A stretch of 50,765 nucleotides of DNA from Rhizobium mesosinicum (GTDB taxonomy: Bacteria > Pseudomonadota > Alphaproteobacteria > Rhizobiales > Rhizobiaceae): positions 1 to 50,765 of the forward strand of contig NZ_JAEUAK010000018.1 in the NCBI RefSeq assembly GCF_019511345.1, given 5' to 3'. This document shows positions 31,079 to 38,464 of the stretch, piece by piece (within the stretch, counting starts at the first letter, position 1; every line of letters begins with the position of its first letter). Position numbers and translations under genes: made by a program. The notes under the pieces were generated by a model. It was not told the DNA's origin, did not search any database, and was given only the letters and a program-made list of their open reading frames with translations.

Positions 31079-32002
31079 ATGAAAATCCGAAACAACCTGC
31101 GCCGGCTCCGTCTCCGGGAACTGGCTCTGCTGGCGGCTGTCATGGCCCTGCCGCTTATCCCGGCGACACCGATCGGCGATACTTTCGTTCGCGCCGCCCA
31201 TGCTCAGGAAAAAAAGCTCGATACGTCGCGGCTGGTTTCGGTCGGCGGCGACGTCACCGAGATCATTTATGCGCTCGGCGAAGAAAACCGGCTGATCGCC
31301 CGCGATACGACGAGCATGTATCCGGAAGCAGCCCTGAAGCTGCCTGATGTCGGCTACATGCGCGCGCTTTCGCCGGAAGGCATTCTTGCCATGAACCCGA
31401 CGGCGATCATCGCCGTCGAGGGCTCCGGCCCGCAGGAAGCGCTGAACGTTCTGAAGAATGCCAGCGTGCCCTTCGAAACCGTTCCGAATGCCTATACGCG
31501 CGACGGCATCATTGCCAAGATCGATCGTGTCGGCACGCTGCTGAACGTTCAGGACAAGGCAAAGGCGCTTGAAGAAAAAGTCGGTGCCGATCTCGATGCC
31601 GCCGTCACCGACGCGGAAAAACGCCCCCAGACCGAGCGCAAGCGCGTCCTCTTCATCCTCAGCGCCCAGAACGGCCGCATCATGGCATCAGGCACTGACA
31701 CCGCCGCAGACGGCATCATCCAGCTTGCCGGCGCCATCAATGCCGTCGGCGAATTCCCGGGCTACAAGCCGCTCACCGATGAGGCGATCATCAGCGCCAG
31801 GCCGGACGTGATCCTGATGATGAACCGTGGCGATGGTGCCGGCATCAAGAACGAGGATCTGCTGGCACAGCCGTCGATCGCGCTGACGCCGGCCGGCGAG
31901 AAGAAGGCGATCATCCGCATGGATGGCCTGCACCTCCTGGGCTTCGGTCCGCGCACGGCAAGTGCTGTCCGCGAACTCAACGCGGCGATCTACGGGGGCT
32001 GA
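31079..32002 (+). CDS. hmuT: Periplasmic hemin-binding protein HmuT
   Basis: 307 residues. A signal peptide with a basic start (KIRNNLRRLRLRELALLAAV) ends near AAHAQ. The substrate-binding fold of the cluster A-II type follows: RLVSVGGDVTEIIYALGEEN, then LPDVGYMRALSPEGILAMNP and FILSAQNGRIMASGTDTAAD. It captures haem from the TonB-dependent receptor and delivers it to HmuU. The gene is followed after two bases by hmuU. Confidence 0.93.
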   Translation: MKIRNNLRRLRLRELALLAAVMALPLIPATPIGDTFVRAAHAQEKKLDTSRLVSVGGDVTEIIYALGEENRLIARDTTSMYPEAALKLPDVGYMRALSPEGILAMNPTAIIAVEGSGPQEALNVLKNASVPFETVPNAYTRDGIIAKIDRVGTLLNVQDKAKALEEKVGADLDAAVTDAEKRPQTERKRVLFILSAQNGRIMASGTDTAADGIIQLAGAINAVGEFPGYKPLTDEAIISARPDVILMMNRGDGAGIKNEDLLAQPSIALTPAGEKKAIIRMDGLHLLGFGPRTASAVRELNAAIYGG

Positions 32003-32004
32003 TT

Positions 32005-33114
32005 GTGGCCGTTTCGGAAGCCATGATGGAAAACAGGCGACCCTTTTCGGCTCTGTTCCAACGGAGCCGGCAGGCGGGCGACAGAAGCGAACTGGCCTTG
32101 CTTGCGATCACCCTGCTCGTCCTGGCTTCCGTCTTGGCGCTGCTGTTTTCCGTCACGACAGGCGCATCGGATGCGTCCATTCTCGATGTTCTGAGAGACA
32201 TGACGGGCTCACAAACGGCGCTCAGCACCCGGGACAGGATCATCATCTTCGATATCCGCCTGCCGCGTGCCATCCTCGGTTTCCTGATCGGCGCTTCGCT
32301 TGCGGTCTCCGGCGCCGTCATGCAGGGCCTGTTCCGAAATCCGCTCGCTGATCCCGGCCTTGTCGGCGTTTCCTCGGGCGCGAGCTTCGGCGCGGTCGCC
32401 ATGATCGTGCTCGGTGGCACGGTTGCAGCCCCCCTCTATGCCGCACTCGGCATCTATGCGCTGCCGGTCGCCGCCTTCGCCGGCGGCCTCATCGCCACGC
32501 TCCTGCTCTACCGCATCGCTACCAGCAATGGCCGGACATCCGTCGCCACCATGCTGCTCGCCGGCATCGCGCTCGGCGCGTTGGCGCTGGCGCTGACCGG
32601 TGTGCTGATCTATATGGCGAACGACCAGCAACTGCGCGACCTGACCTTCTGGAGCATGGGCTCGCTTGCCGGCGCTACGTGGGTGAAGATATCGGCAGCC
32701 GGCCCGATCATCCTTCTCTCCTTCGTCGCCCTGCCCCTGATGGCGCGCGGCTTGAACGCCATCACCCTCGGCGAAGCCGCAGCCTTTCATATGGGCGTGC
32801 CAGTCCAGCGACTGAAGAATATCGCCATCGTCGGCGTCGCGGCCGCAACCGGCGCTTCCGTTGCCGTCAGCGGCGGCATCGGCTTTGTCGGCATCGTCGT
32901 GCCGCACATCCTGCGCATGGTCATCGGCCCGGACCACCGCTTCCTGTTGCCGGCTTCGGCTCTGCTCGGCGGCTCGCTGCTGATCTTTGCCGATGTACTC
33001 GCCCGCACGATCGTCGCGCCTGCGGAACTGCCGATCGGCATCATCACGGCAGCCGTCGGCGGCCCCTTCTTCCTATGGATCCTGTTGCGGCAGCGCTCGC
33101 GCCTTGCCCTTTGA
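32005..33114 (+). CDS. hmuU: Hemin ABC permease HmuU
   Basis: 369 residues, starting with GTG at 32005 (ATG at 32023 is possible). It belongs to the FecCD family with about ten membrane helices: LRLPRAILGFLIGASLAVSG with GAVMQGLFRNPLADPGLVGV is the classic FecCD start. Near the end, SGGIGFVGIVVPHILRMVIG is the cytoplasmic loop that contacts the ATPase. It imports haem with HmuV. Ten bases separate it from hmuV. Confidence 0.93.
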   Translation: MAVSEAMMENRRPFSALFQRSRQAGDRSELALLAITLLVLASVLALLFSVTTGASDASILDVLRDMTGSQTALSTRDRIIIFDIRLPRAILGFLIGASLAVSGAVMQGLFRNPLADPGLVGVSSGASFGAVAMIVLGGTVAAPLYAALGIYALPVAAFAGGLIATLLLYRIATSNGRTSVATMLLAGIALGALALALTGVLIYMANDQQLRDLTFWSMGSLAGATWVKISAAGPIILLSFVALPLMARGLNAITLGEAAAFHMGVPVQRLKNIAIVGVAAATGASVAVSGGIGFVGIVVPHILRMVIGPDHRFLLPASALLGGSLLIFADVLARTIVAPAELPIGIITAAVGGPFFLWILLRQRSRLAL

Positions 33115-33124
33115 GTATGTGTCG

Positions 33125-33919
33125 ATGATCGATGTTTCCGGCGTCAGCGTGCGCCTCTCCGGCAAGACCATCGTGCGCGATATTGCCTTCACTGCGAAGG
33201 CAGGCGAGTTGACCGCCATTGCCGGCCCCAATGGCTCCGGCAAGACGACGACGATTAAGGCCGTTTCCGGCGAGCTTGCCTATGACGGCTCCGTGCGTCT
33301 CAACGGCGAAGAGCTGCGCACACTGAAGCCGTGGCGGCTTGCCTCCGTTCGTGGGGTCCTGCCCCAGTCAAGCGCCATTTCCTTCCCGTTCACCGTGCGC
33401 GAGATCGTCCGCATGGGGCTGACATCAGGCCTCAACCTCCACCCGGATCAAGCCGACGAGACAGCCGCAAAAGCGCTTGCCGCCGTCGATCTCGCCGGCT
33501 TCGAAGGACGTTTCTACCAGGAGCTCTCGGGCGGAGAGCAGCAGCGTGTGCAGCTTGCCCGCGTGCTCTGCCAGATTGCCGAGCCGGTCGTCGACGGCAA
33601 ACCCTGCTGGCTGCTGCTCGACGAGCCGGTCTCCAGTCTCGACATCAGCCATCAGCTGACGATCATGACGCTGGCGCGCAATTTCTGCGAACGCGGCGGC
33701 GGGGTGATAGCAGTCATGCACGATCTCAACCTGACGGCTCTCTTCGCCGACAGGATCGTGCTGATGAAGTCCGGCCGGCTCGCGGCTTTCGGCAAGGTGC
33801 GCGAGGTGCTGACGGACGAATGCATGCAGTCCGTCTTCGGGTGCCCGCTGCGCGTCAACAAGGTGCCATCAGACGGCACGCCCTTCGTGCTGGCCCACAG
33901 CGCGCTTCCCGCCAACTGA
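33125..33919 (+). CDS. hmuV: Hemin ABC transporter ATPase HmuV
   Basis: 264 residues from the ATG at 33125. Walker A GPNGSGKTT, Q-loop LPQSSAI, signature LSGGEQQRVQLAR, Walker B WLLLDEPVSSLD and the H-loop MHDLNL are all present. It is a FepC/HmuV-type ATPase, the last gene of the haem operon. The stop codon directly abuts an EcfG-type promoter for the next genes, so the haem and stress units are adjacent but separate. Confidence 0.93.
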   Translation: MIDVSGVSVRLSGKTIVRDIAFTAKAGELTAIAGPNGSGKTTTIKAVSGELAYDGSVRLNGEELRTLKPWRLASVRGVLPQSSAISFPFTVREIVRMGLTSGLNLHPDQADETAAKALAAVDLAGFEGRFYQELSGGEQQRVQLARVLCQIAEPVVDGKPCWLLLDEPVSSLDISHQLTIMTLARNFCERGGGVIAVMHDLNLTALFADRIVLMKSGRLAAFGKVREVLTDECMQSVFGCPLRVNKVPSDGTPFVLAHSALPAN

Positions 33920-33944
33920 GGAACCTTTCCGGCCTGAATGCGTT
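33920..33944 (+). promoter_or_regulatory. EcfG-type promoter upstream of the ElaB-like gene
   Basis: GGAAC (33920-33924), 16 bases, CGTT (33941-33944), exact consensus. It begins one base after the hmuV stop and lies about 110 bases before the ElaB-like ATG. Confidence 0.82.
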
Positions 33945-34052
33945 GTCCGCAATGATTTGGGTCAAAGCCGGGCGCTCTCTTCCCTGCCATTGATGGCAAT
34001 GACCCCGCGCGAAACCGGCGGCGCTTGTCCGCGTCCAGCTATGGAGACAGTC

Positions 34053-34397
34053 ATGGCCTACTCCTTCTTCCATTCCAGCCGCAGCCGCCGCAACGGCGCT
34101 CTTCACAATCTCGAAACCAGCATCGAAGACCAGATCGCAGCCCTGCGCGACGAGCTCGCCGAACTCACCCATGTACTCGGCAAGACGTCTCGCCACCAAG
34201 GTGAAAAGCTCCGCTCTCAGGCATCCGCAAGCTATGAAGACATCCTCGGCCGCAGCGAGGATCTGCTGAACGAGTTGCAGCAGCGTTACCTGCGCGGCGC
34301 CGGCGAGGTACGAAACACCGTACGTCGTCATCCACTCGCAACTGTCGGTGCCGCTGCAGCCTTCGGCCTGCTCGTCGCCATGCTCGCCCGCCGCTAG
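34053..34397 (+). CDS. ElaB/YqjD-like membrane-anchored protein
   Basis: 114 residues from the ATG at 34053 with GGAGA upstream. Most of it is helical and charged (SIEDQIAALRDELAELTHVL), then RSEDLLNELQQRYLRG; near the C-terminus lies VRRHPLATVGAAAAFGLLVA plus MLARR, the single tail-anchor of the ElaB/YqjD/DUF883 family. In E. coli these proteins bind ribosomes in stationary phase and protect membranes. An exact EcfG promoter upstream agrees with a stress role. Followed eight bases later by a holin-like gene. Confidence 0.85.
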   Translation: MAYSFFHSSRSRRNGALHNLETSIEDQIAALRDELAELTHVLGKTSRHQGEKLRSQASASYEDILGRSEDLLNELQQRYLRGAGEVRNTVRRHPLATVGAAAAFGLLVAMLARR

Positions 34398-34405
34398 GAG
34401 GCTCG

Positions 34406-34807
34406 ATGCTCTTCCCGATCCTGAGCCTGCTCGTCGGCAATAGCGTTCATCGCACGGTGGAACGCACCAAGCGCAACGGCATCTTCATCGCCGTTGCGTT
34501 GCTTTTTTTGCTAACTGCCTACGCACTTGCCGTCACCGCCGGAGCCATCTGGCTGGCAGGCATCTACGGCGCCATTGGCGCATCCCTCTTCCTGGCGGCC
34601 TGCGCTTTGCTGATCGCGATCATCGTCTTCGTGATCATGACGATCATGAACCATCAGGAAGCCCGCCGCGCCCGGGAGCGCCGCGCAGCACTGGAATCTC
34701 TGGCGACAGTCGGCCTTGGCGTCATTCGCACCCAGCCGCTCCTGACTGCGGGCATCGTGGCCGCTCTCGTGGCTGCCAATCTGGTGGGTTCGAAGCGGGA
34801 CGACTGA
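34406..34807 (+). CDS. Phage holin III-like / DUF1469-like membrane protein
   Basis: 133 residues. Two strong membrane helices (GIFIAVALLFLLTAYALAV and IGASLFLAACALLIAIIVFV) near the middle, a charged stretch NHQEARRARERRAALE, and a weaker hydrophobic end. This is the layout of YqjE-type (DUF1469, holin-like) proteins, which in other bacteria follow yqjD. The pair yqjD-yqjE is thus conserved here and probably both are EcfG-dependent. Not a phage gene. Confidence 0.75.
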   Translation: MLFPILSLLVGNSVHRTVERTKRNGIFIAVALLFLLTAYALAVTAGAIWLAGIYGAIGASLFLAACALLIAIIVFVIMTIMNHQEARRARERRAALESLATVGLGVIRTQPLLTAGIVAALVAANLVGSKRDD

Positions 34808-34837
34808 TCCGCATTCTCCTCATTCTTCGATCGACGC

Positions 34838-34880
34838 AAAAAGCGCAGCCCGCCCGATGATTTGGCGCGTTGCGCTTTTT
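34838..34880. terminator. Terminator after the stress membrane genes
   Basis: AAAAAGCGCA / TGCGCTTTTT inverted repeat with a 23-base loop, closing on a T-run on the plus strand and CTTTTT-like on the minus strand. Confidence 0.65.
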
Positions 34881-34919
34881 CTCTGTTCTTTATTGAAGCC
34901 ATCGCGCCCTCGGCCAAAC

Positions 34920-34949
34920 AAAAAGCCGGCGCCCCGCAGGGCAGCCGGC
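34920..34949 (-). terminator. Intrinsic terminator of ecfG
   Basis: On the minus strand: GCCGGC...CCC, short loop, GGG...GCCGGC, then TTTTT, about 28 bases after the ecfG stop. Confidence 0.75.
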
Positions 34950-34976
34950 CATCCTTCCTCCCAGGAAACACGTCGA

Positions 34977-35531
34977 TCAGAAGGCGAAGGCCTTCGAGGT
35001 CAACGGCGCCGACGTGGCATCCGGGCCAAAATCCGCCTCGCCTGATATCTGCAGGAGATCCTGCAGCCGTTGGCGCGCGCGGTTCACGCGGCTCTTGATG
35101 GTGCCGACGGCGCAGCCGCAGATTTCCGCCGCTTCCTCGTAAGAGAAGCCGGATGCGCCGACGAGAATGATCGCTTCGCGCTGATCCGGCGGTAGCTGAT
35201 CCAGCGCCTTCTTGAAGTCCTGCAGGTCGAGTGCGCCGTATTGGGAGGGGTGCGTCGCCATGGATTCGGTAAACAGGCCGTCGCTGTCCTGCACCTCGCG
35301 GCCGCTCTTGCGCATCTGGCTGTAAAGCTCGTTGCGCAGGATCGTGAAGAGCCACGCCTTCATGTTGGTGCCCATCTCGAAGTGATCCTGCTTGGCCCAG
35401 GCCTTCATGATAGTGTCCTGAACTAGGTCGTCGGCGCGGTCGTGCCGGCCGATCAGCGATATGGCGAAAGCACGAAGGCTCGGCAGGGCCGCCAGGAGTT
35501 CGCGCTTGAAGCTCGGTTGCGCTTTTTCCAT
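34977..35531 (-). CDS. ecfG: ECF sigma factor EcfG (RpoE4-like)
   Basis: 184 residues. Sigma region 2 is FKRELLAALPSLRAFAISLI followed by GRHDRADDLVQDTIMKAW; region 4 is ALDQLPPDQREAIILVGASG plus FSYEEAAEICGCAVGTIKSR and VNRARQRL. This is the EcfG type that directs the general stress response of alphaproteobacteria. It is held by NepR, encoded 10 bases upstream in the same operon, and released when phosphorylated PhyR binds NepR. The last 25 residues form a unique tail. Promoters of its own type surround it. Confidence 0.95.
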   Translation of the reverse strand: MEKAQPSFKRELLAALPSLRAFAISLIGRHDRADDLVQDTIMKAWAKQDHFEMGTNMKAWLFTILRNELYSQMRKSGREVQDSDGLFTESMATHPSQYGALDLQDFKKALDQLPPDQREAIILVGASGFSYEEAAEICGCAVGTIKSRVNRARQRLQDLLQISGEADFGPDATSAPLTSKAFAF

Positions 35532-35541
35532 GCCGGTATTC

Positions 35542-35748
35542 CTATTCGGCCATCTTTGCGGAAGCCATCATTTCGGCCTGATCGAGCTTTTCGAGCAGGT
35601 CGAGGAAGCGATCGGGAATGGCTTCTTCCTGCGCGGACGCATAGAGCGAGCGCAGCCGGATACCGATTTGATTGTTCGGATCCAGTATGTCGCTCGCCCG
35701 CAGCTCCAGCTGGCGCTCGTCGGGTGCCTCTGTCTTTTGTGTCGTCAT
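35542..35748 (-). CDS. nepR: Anti-sigma factor NepR
   Basis: 68 residues. The core NQIGIRLRSLYASAQEEAIP followed by DRFLDLLEKLDQAE is the complete NepR domain, whose two helices bind EcfG or PhyR. First gene of the nepR-ecfG operon. Its promoter region holds an EcfG-type element on the minus strand, so the operon is likely autoactivated. Confidence 0.94.
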   Translation of the reverse strand: MTTQKTEAPDERQLELRASDILDPNNQIGIRLRSLYASAQEEAIPDRFLDLLEKLDQAEMMASAKMAE

Positions 35749-35918
35749 TAACTGGTCACTTCTTGGCTGTTGTCTCGGAATGAAAGGCAGAGTCTGCTGT
35801 TAAAGTTAAATGGAAAGGACATCCGGTCGATCAAGCCGGTCCTTGTAAACCCTTGATCCCGCAGATCCATTCCGTCCACATGTGTCAAGACGCGACGCCC
35901 TTCATTGTCGGCTAGGAT

Positions 35919-35943
35919 AATGCGACGCCGCAAAAAAAGTTCC
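35919..35943 (-). promoter_or_regulatory. EcfG-type promoter of nepR-ecfG
   Basis: Minus strand GGAAC (35943-35939), 16 bases, CATT (35922-35919); the -10 differs from CGTT by one base. The -35 is only eight bases from that of the divergent phyR promoter. Confidence 0.68.
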
Positions 35944-35951
35944 TCACCTTC

Positions 35952-35976
35952 GGAACTTTTTTATGGAGATCGCGTT
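35952..35976 (+). promoter_or_regulatory. EcfG-type promoter of phyR
   Basis: GGAAC (35952-35956), 16 bases, CGTT (35973-35976), exact consensus, 46 bases before the phyR ATG. Confidence 0.85.
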
Positions 35977-36021
35977 TTCAAGTCATTGAAGCCATTCACC
36001 GGCTTGGAGACGGAGTTTTTA

Positions 36022-36816
36022 ATGACACTTTCCACTCGAATTGCGCCGCACCTTCCTTACCTGCGTCGCTATTCCCGCGCACTTACCGGCACTCAGACAT
36101 CAGGCGATGCTTACGTCGCCGCCGTCCTCGAAGCGATCATCGCCGATCTCTCCATATTCCCGGATACCGCGAATGACCGCGTCGCACTCTACAAACTGTT
36201 CACGCAACTGTTTGGTTCCACAGCGGTCGAGATTCCCGAACCGTCCTCTCCCTATGCGTGGGAACAGCGCGCGACGCTGAACCTTTCCAAGGTTTCTCCG
36301 CTCGCCCGACAGGCTTTCCTGCTGGCATCTGTCGAGAACTTCCGCGTCTCCGAGATCGCCGACATTCTCGAAATCACCGAGGAGGAAACCATGCAGCTGC
36401 TCGACAAGGCTTCGCACGAGATTTCGCGCCAGGTCGCGACCGATATCATGATCATCGAGGACGAACCGCTGATCGCCATGGATATCGAGCAGATGGTCGA
36501 AAGCCTCGGCCACCGTGTCACCGGCATCGCCCGCACCCATACGGAAGCCGTCGCGCTCTACAATAAAACGAAGCCGAGCATGGTGCTGGCCGATATCCAG
36601 TTGGCCGACGGCAGCTCCGGCATCGACGCTGTCAACGATATCCTCAAGACATCGAGCGTGCCCGTCATCTTCATCACCGCCTTTCCCGAGAGACTGCTGA
36701 CCGGGGAACGGCCGGAGCCCACCTTCCTCGTCACCAAGCCCTTCAACCCCGACATGGTCAAGGCCCTGATCAGCCAGGCGCTTTTCTTCAATGAAACGAC
36801 CCGTGTGGCGGCCTGA
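36022..36816 (+). CDS. phyR: General stress response regulator PhyR
   Basis: 264 residues from the ATG at 36022, with CGGAG seven bases upstream. The N-terminal half is a sigma-like domain that mimics EcfG (LPYLRRYSRALTGTQTSGDA, then LSPLARQAFLL-type region here KVSPLARQAFLLASVENF and VSEIADILEITEEE). The receiver domain follows: IMIIEDEPLIAMDIEQMVES, phosphorylatable Asp in MVLADIQLADGSSG, conserved Thr in PVIFITAFPE and Lys in LVTKPFNP. When phosphorylated it binds NepR and frees EcfG. Divergent from nepR-ecfG with back-to-back EcfG promoters. Confidence 0.95.
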   Translation: MTLSTRIAPHLPYLRRYSRALTGTQTSGDAYVAAVLEAIIADLSIFPDTANDRVALYKLFTQLFGSTAVEIPEPSSPYAWEQRATLNLSKVSPLARQAFLLASVENFRVSEIADILEITEEETMQLLDKASHEISRQVATDIMIIEDEPLIAMDIEQMVESLGHRVTGIARTHTEAVALYNKTKPSMVLADIQLADGSSGIDAVNDILKTSSVPVIFITAFPERLLTGERPEPTFLVTKPFNPDMVKALISQALFFNETTRVAA

Positions 36817-36837
36817 AACACGAAATTCCGCCGCGCC

Positions 36838-36862
36838 GGAACCATTCCGTCAACGATGCGTT
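36838..36862 (+). promoter_or_regulatory. EcfG-type promoter of the HWE kinase gene
   Basis: GGAAC (36838-36842), 16 bases, CGTT (36859-36862), exact consensus, 22 bases after the phyR stop and 130 bases before the kinase start. Confidence 0.82.
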
Positions 36863-36991
36863 CCGGCTCTGTCGGGACGTATTGGCGACCTTAACGGTTT
36901 TTGCAGTGCTTGCTTTTAGAATGACCGGCATGTTTGTCGGGAGGGTAGCATTCCCTCCATATGTTCGAAGGGACTGAGGAAAGGCGGCCGA

Positions 36992-38005
36992 GTGAATACC
37001 ACTGGACCATTGTCCGGAACGCCTTTCACTACCGAAGGCAAAGCGGCCATGATGGAGCGCGCGCTCGCCAGCGCAGCCATCTCCATCCTGTATCAGGATG
37101 CCAGCCTTACCATGATTTACGCGGAGAATCTTCTCCCCTATTTCCAGAAGCGTTTCGTGGCCGGTGGCGACGACGGCTCGCTGTTCGGTGAGGCGCACGG
37201 CAAATCCCTTGCCGCAATGAAGCAGAGGGTGCTCGAAACCGGCGCCTCCAGCAATGCCGAGGTCGACGTTGCGATCGACGGCGAAGCCAGGACATTCGAA
37301 CTGAAGGTTGAACGCACCGGCGCCCACGGAAATTACGGCCTGCTTTCCGTCATCTCCGAGATTACCGAAAGCCGGCACCGCGAAAAGGTGCTGAAATCGC
37401 TGCTGCGAGAGCTTTCCCACCGCTCCAAGAACCTGCTTGCCATCATTCAGGGCATTGCCACGCAGACTGCGCGAAACACAATTTCCCTCGATACTTTCCT
37501 GACGAAGTTCCGCGGGCGCCTTCAATCGCTCTCCAACTCACAGGATCTGATCACCGATTCCAGCTGGCGCGGCGCCTTCCTATTCGAACTCGCCGAAAAG
37601 CAGTTCGCCCCCTATTGGCCGGAGACATCAGGCTCCATGCCGATTTTTGGCGTCAACGCCCATCTGACGCCGAACGCCGCCGTACATCTCGGCCTGGCGC
37701 TGCATGAACTTATCGTCAATTCCGCCTCCTATGGCGCAATTGCCAGCGGCGCGACGTCGGTGACGCTGAATTGCCGGGAAACTGACATCGCCGACCGCCG
37801 GGCAATCGAGCTGACCTGGGTGGAAGTGCTGCCAAACAGCGCCGATGTGCACGAATTCAGCGAAAACAGCTTCGGACGCACGGTGCTGGAGCGGGTCGTG
37901 CCCTCCTCCGTCAACGGCAAGGCCGAGTTGACGCTCACACCAGGCCGCATCGAATACCATCTGACGGTTCCGGAAACGGAATTCGAAATCCTCAAGCGTC
38001 CCTGA
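36992..38005 (+). CDS. HWE-family sensor histidine kinase of the general stress locus
   Basis: 337 residues from the GTG at 36992. The N-terminal 120 residues look like a PAS domain (ALASAAISILYQDASLTMIY). The phosphoacceptor region is KSLLRELSHRSKNLLAIIQG followed by IATQTAR, with the catalytic His in ELSHRSKN. The ATP-binding part has HLGLALHELIVNSASYGAI (N-box) and LTWVEV, the WxE of the HWE group. There is no membrane helix, so it senses a cytoplasmic signal. In Sinorhizobium the HWE kinase RsiC next to the response regulator works on this pathway; this is the probable counterpart. Its own EcfG promoter would close a feedback loop. Confidence 0.9.
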   Translation: MNTTGPLSGTPFTTEGKAAMMERALASAAISILYQDASLTMIYAENLLPYFQKRFVAGGDDGSLFGEAHGKSLAAMKQRVLETGASSNAEVDVAIDGEARTFELKVERTGAHGNYGLLSVISEITESRHREKVLKSLLRELSHRSKNLLAIIQGIATQTARNTISLDTFLTKFRGRLQSLSNSQDLITDSSWRGAFLFELAEKQFAPYWPETSGSMPIFGVNAHLTPNAAVHLGLALHELIVNSASYGAIASGATSVTLNCRETDIADRRAIELTWVEVLPNSADVHEFSENSFGRTVLERVVPSSVNGKAELTLTPGRIEYHLTVPETEFEILKRP

Positions 38006-38074
38006 GGCATTCCACGCAATTTGCGATATTCCGCGCAATTTGCATTTTTCTGACGTGCCCGAGCTCAAACAGAA

Positions 38075-38109
38075 AAACAGCCGGCGCGAGGGCGGCGCAC
38101 CGGCTGTTT
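38075..38109 (+). terminator. Hairpin terminator after the kinase gene
   Basis: AAACAGCCGG / CCGGCTGTTT, 10-bp stem with a 15-base GC-rich loop, 70 bases after the kinase stop. Confidence 0.7.
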
Positions 38110-38138
38110 CGACTCACCGGGAGGGGACCGTGAGTTCG

Positions 38139-38192
38139 TCCGGATGATGGGTTGGGGGCGCGCATGTTGGGTCGATGCGGTCATCATCCGGA
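38139..38192. other. Second hairpin in the gap before preT
   Basis: TCCGGATGAT / ATCATCCGGA, perfect 10-base arms with a 34-base loop. It follows the terminator at 38075 and is followed by a TTAAC-N7-GTTAA dyad (38200-38216). The 459-base gap has no gene; these dyads, the palindrome at 38271 and the AT-rich leader of preT are what it holds. A small RNA or control region is possible. Confidence 0.4.
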
Positions 38193-38270
38193 TATCGCAT
38201 TAACTACGGTCGTTAACTTTGGTTCCGCCGGTTTGGAAAAAAATCGGACTTTTATCAATTTTTTCTCGAA

Positions 38271-38286
38271 CACCCGAATTCGGGTG
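38271..38286. promoter_or_regulatory. Perfect palindrome upstream of preT
   Basis: CACCCGAATTCGGGTG, 16 bases, about 180 bases ahead of the preT start, in an AT-rich region. A candidate operator; it does not match the RutR consensus. Confidence 0.45.
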
Positions 38287-38464
38287 CCATCCAAACCCTT
38301 CCAATTGGAACGCAGAACCTGCCTAAAGAACTATCATAACAAACGAAATCAACTAGTTACATGACGCGGGCGAAGGAAAATTGCGAAAATTTTACCGTTT
38401 GATAAATTTTTGAACCTGAGTTACGATTTCCTCACTAGCCGTTACCGATAAAGAGGGAACTTCA

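Noticed and set aside
34406..34807. Holin-like protein as evidence of a prophage
   Set aside because: It follows a YqjD-like gene behind a stress promoter, the chromosomal yqjD-yqjE arrangement; no phage genes are near.
36839..36864. Possible minus-strand EcfG promoter GGAAC-N16-GGTT
   Set aside because: It arises from the partial symmetry of the plus-strand promoter, has a poor -10 and would only drive antisense RNA across phyR.
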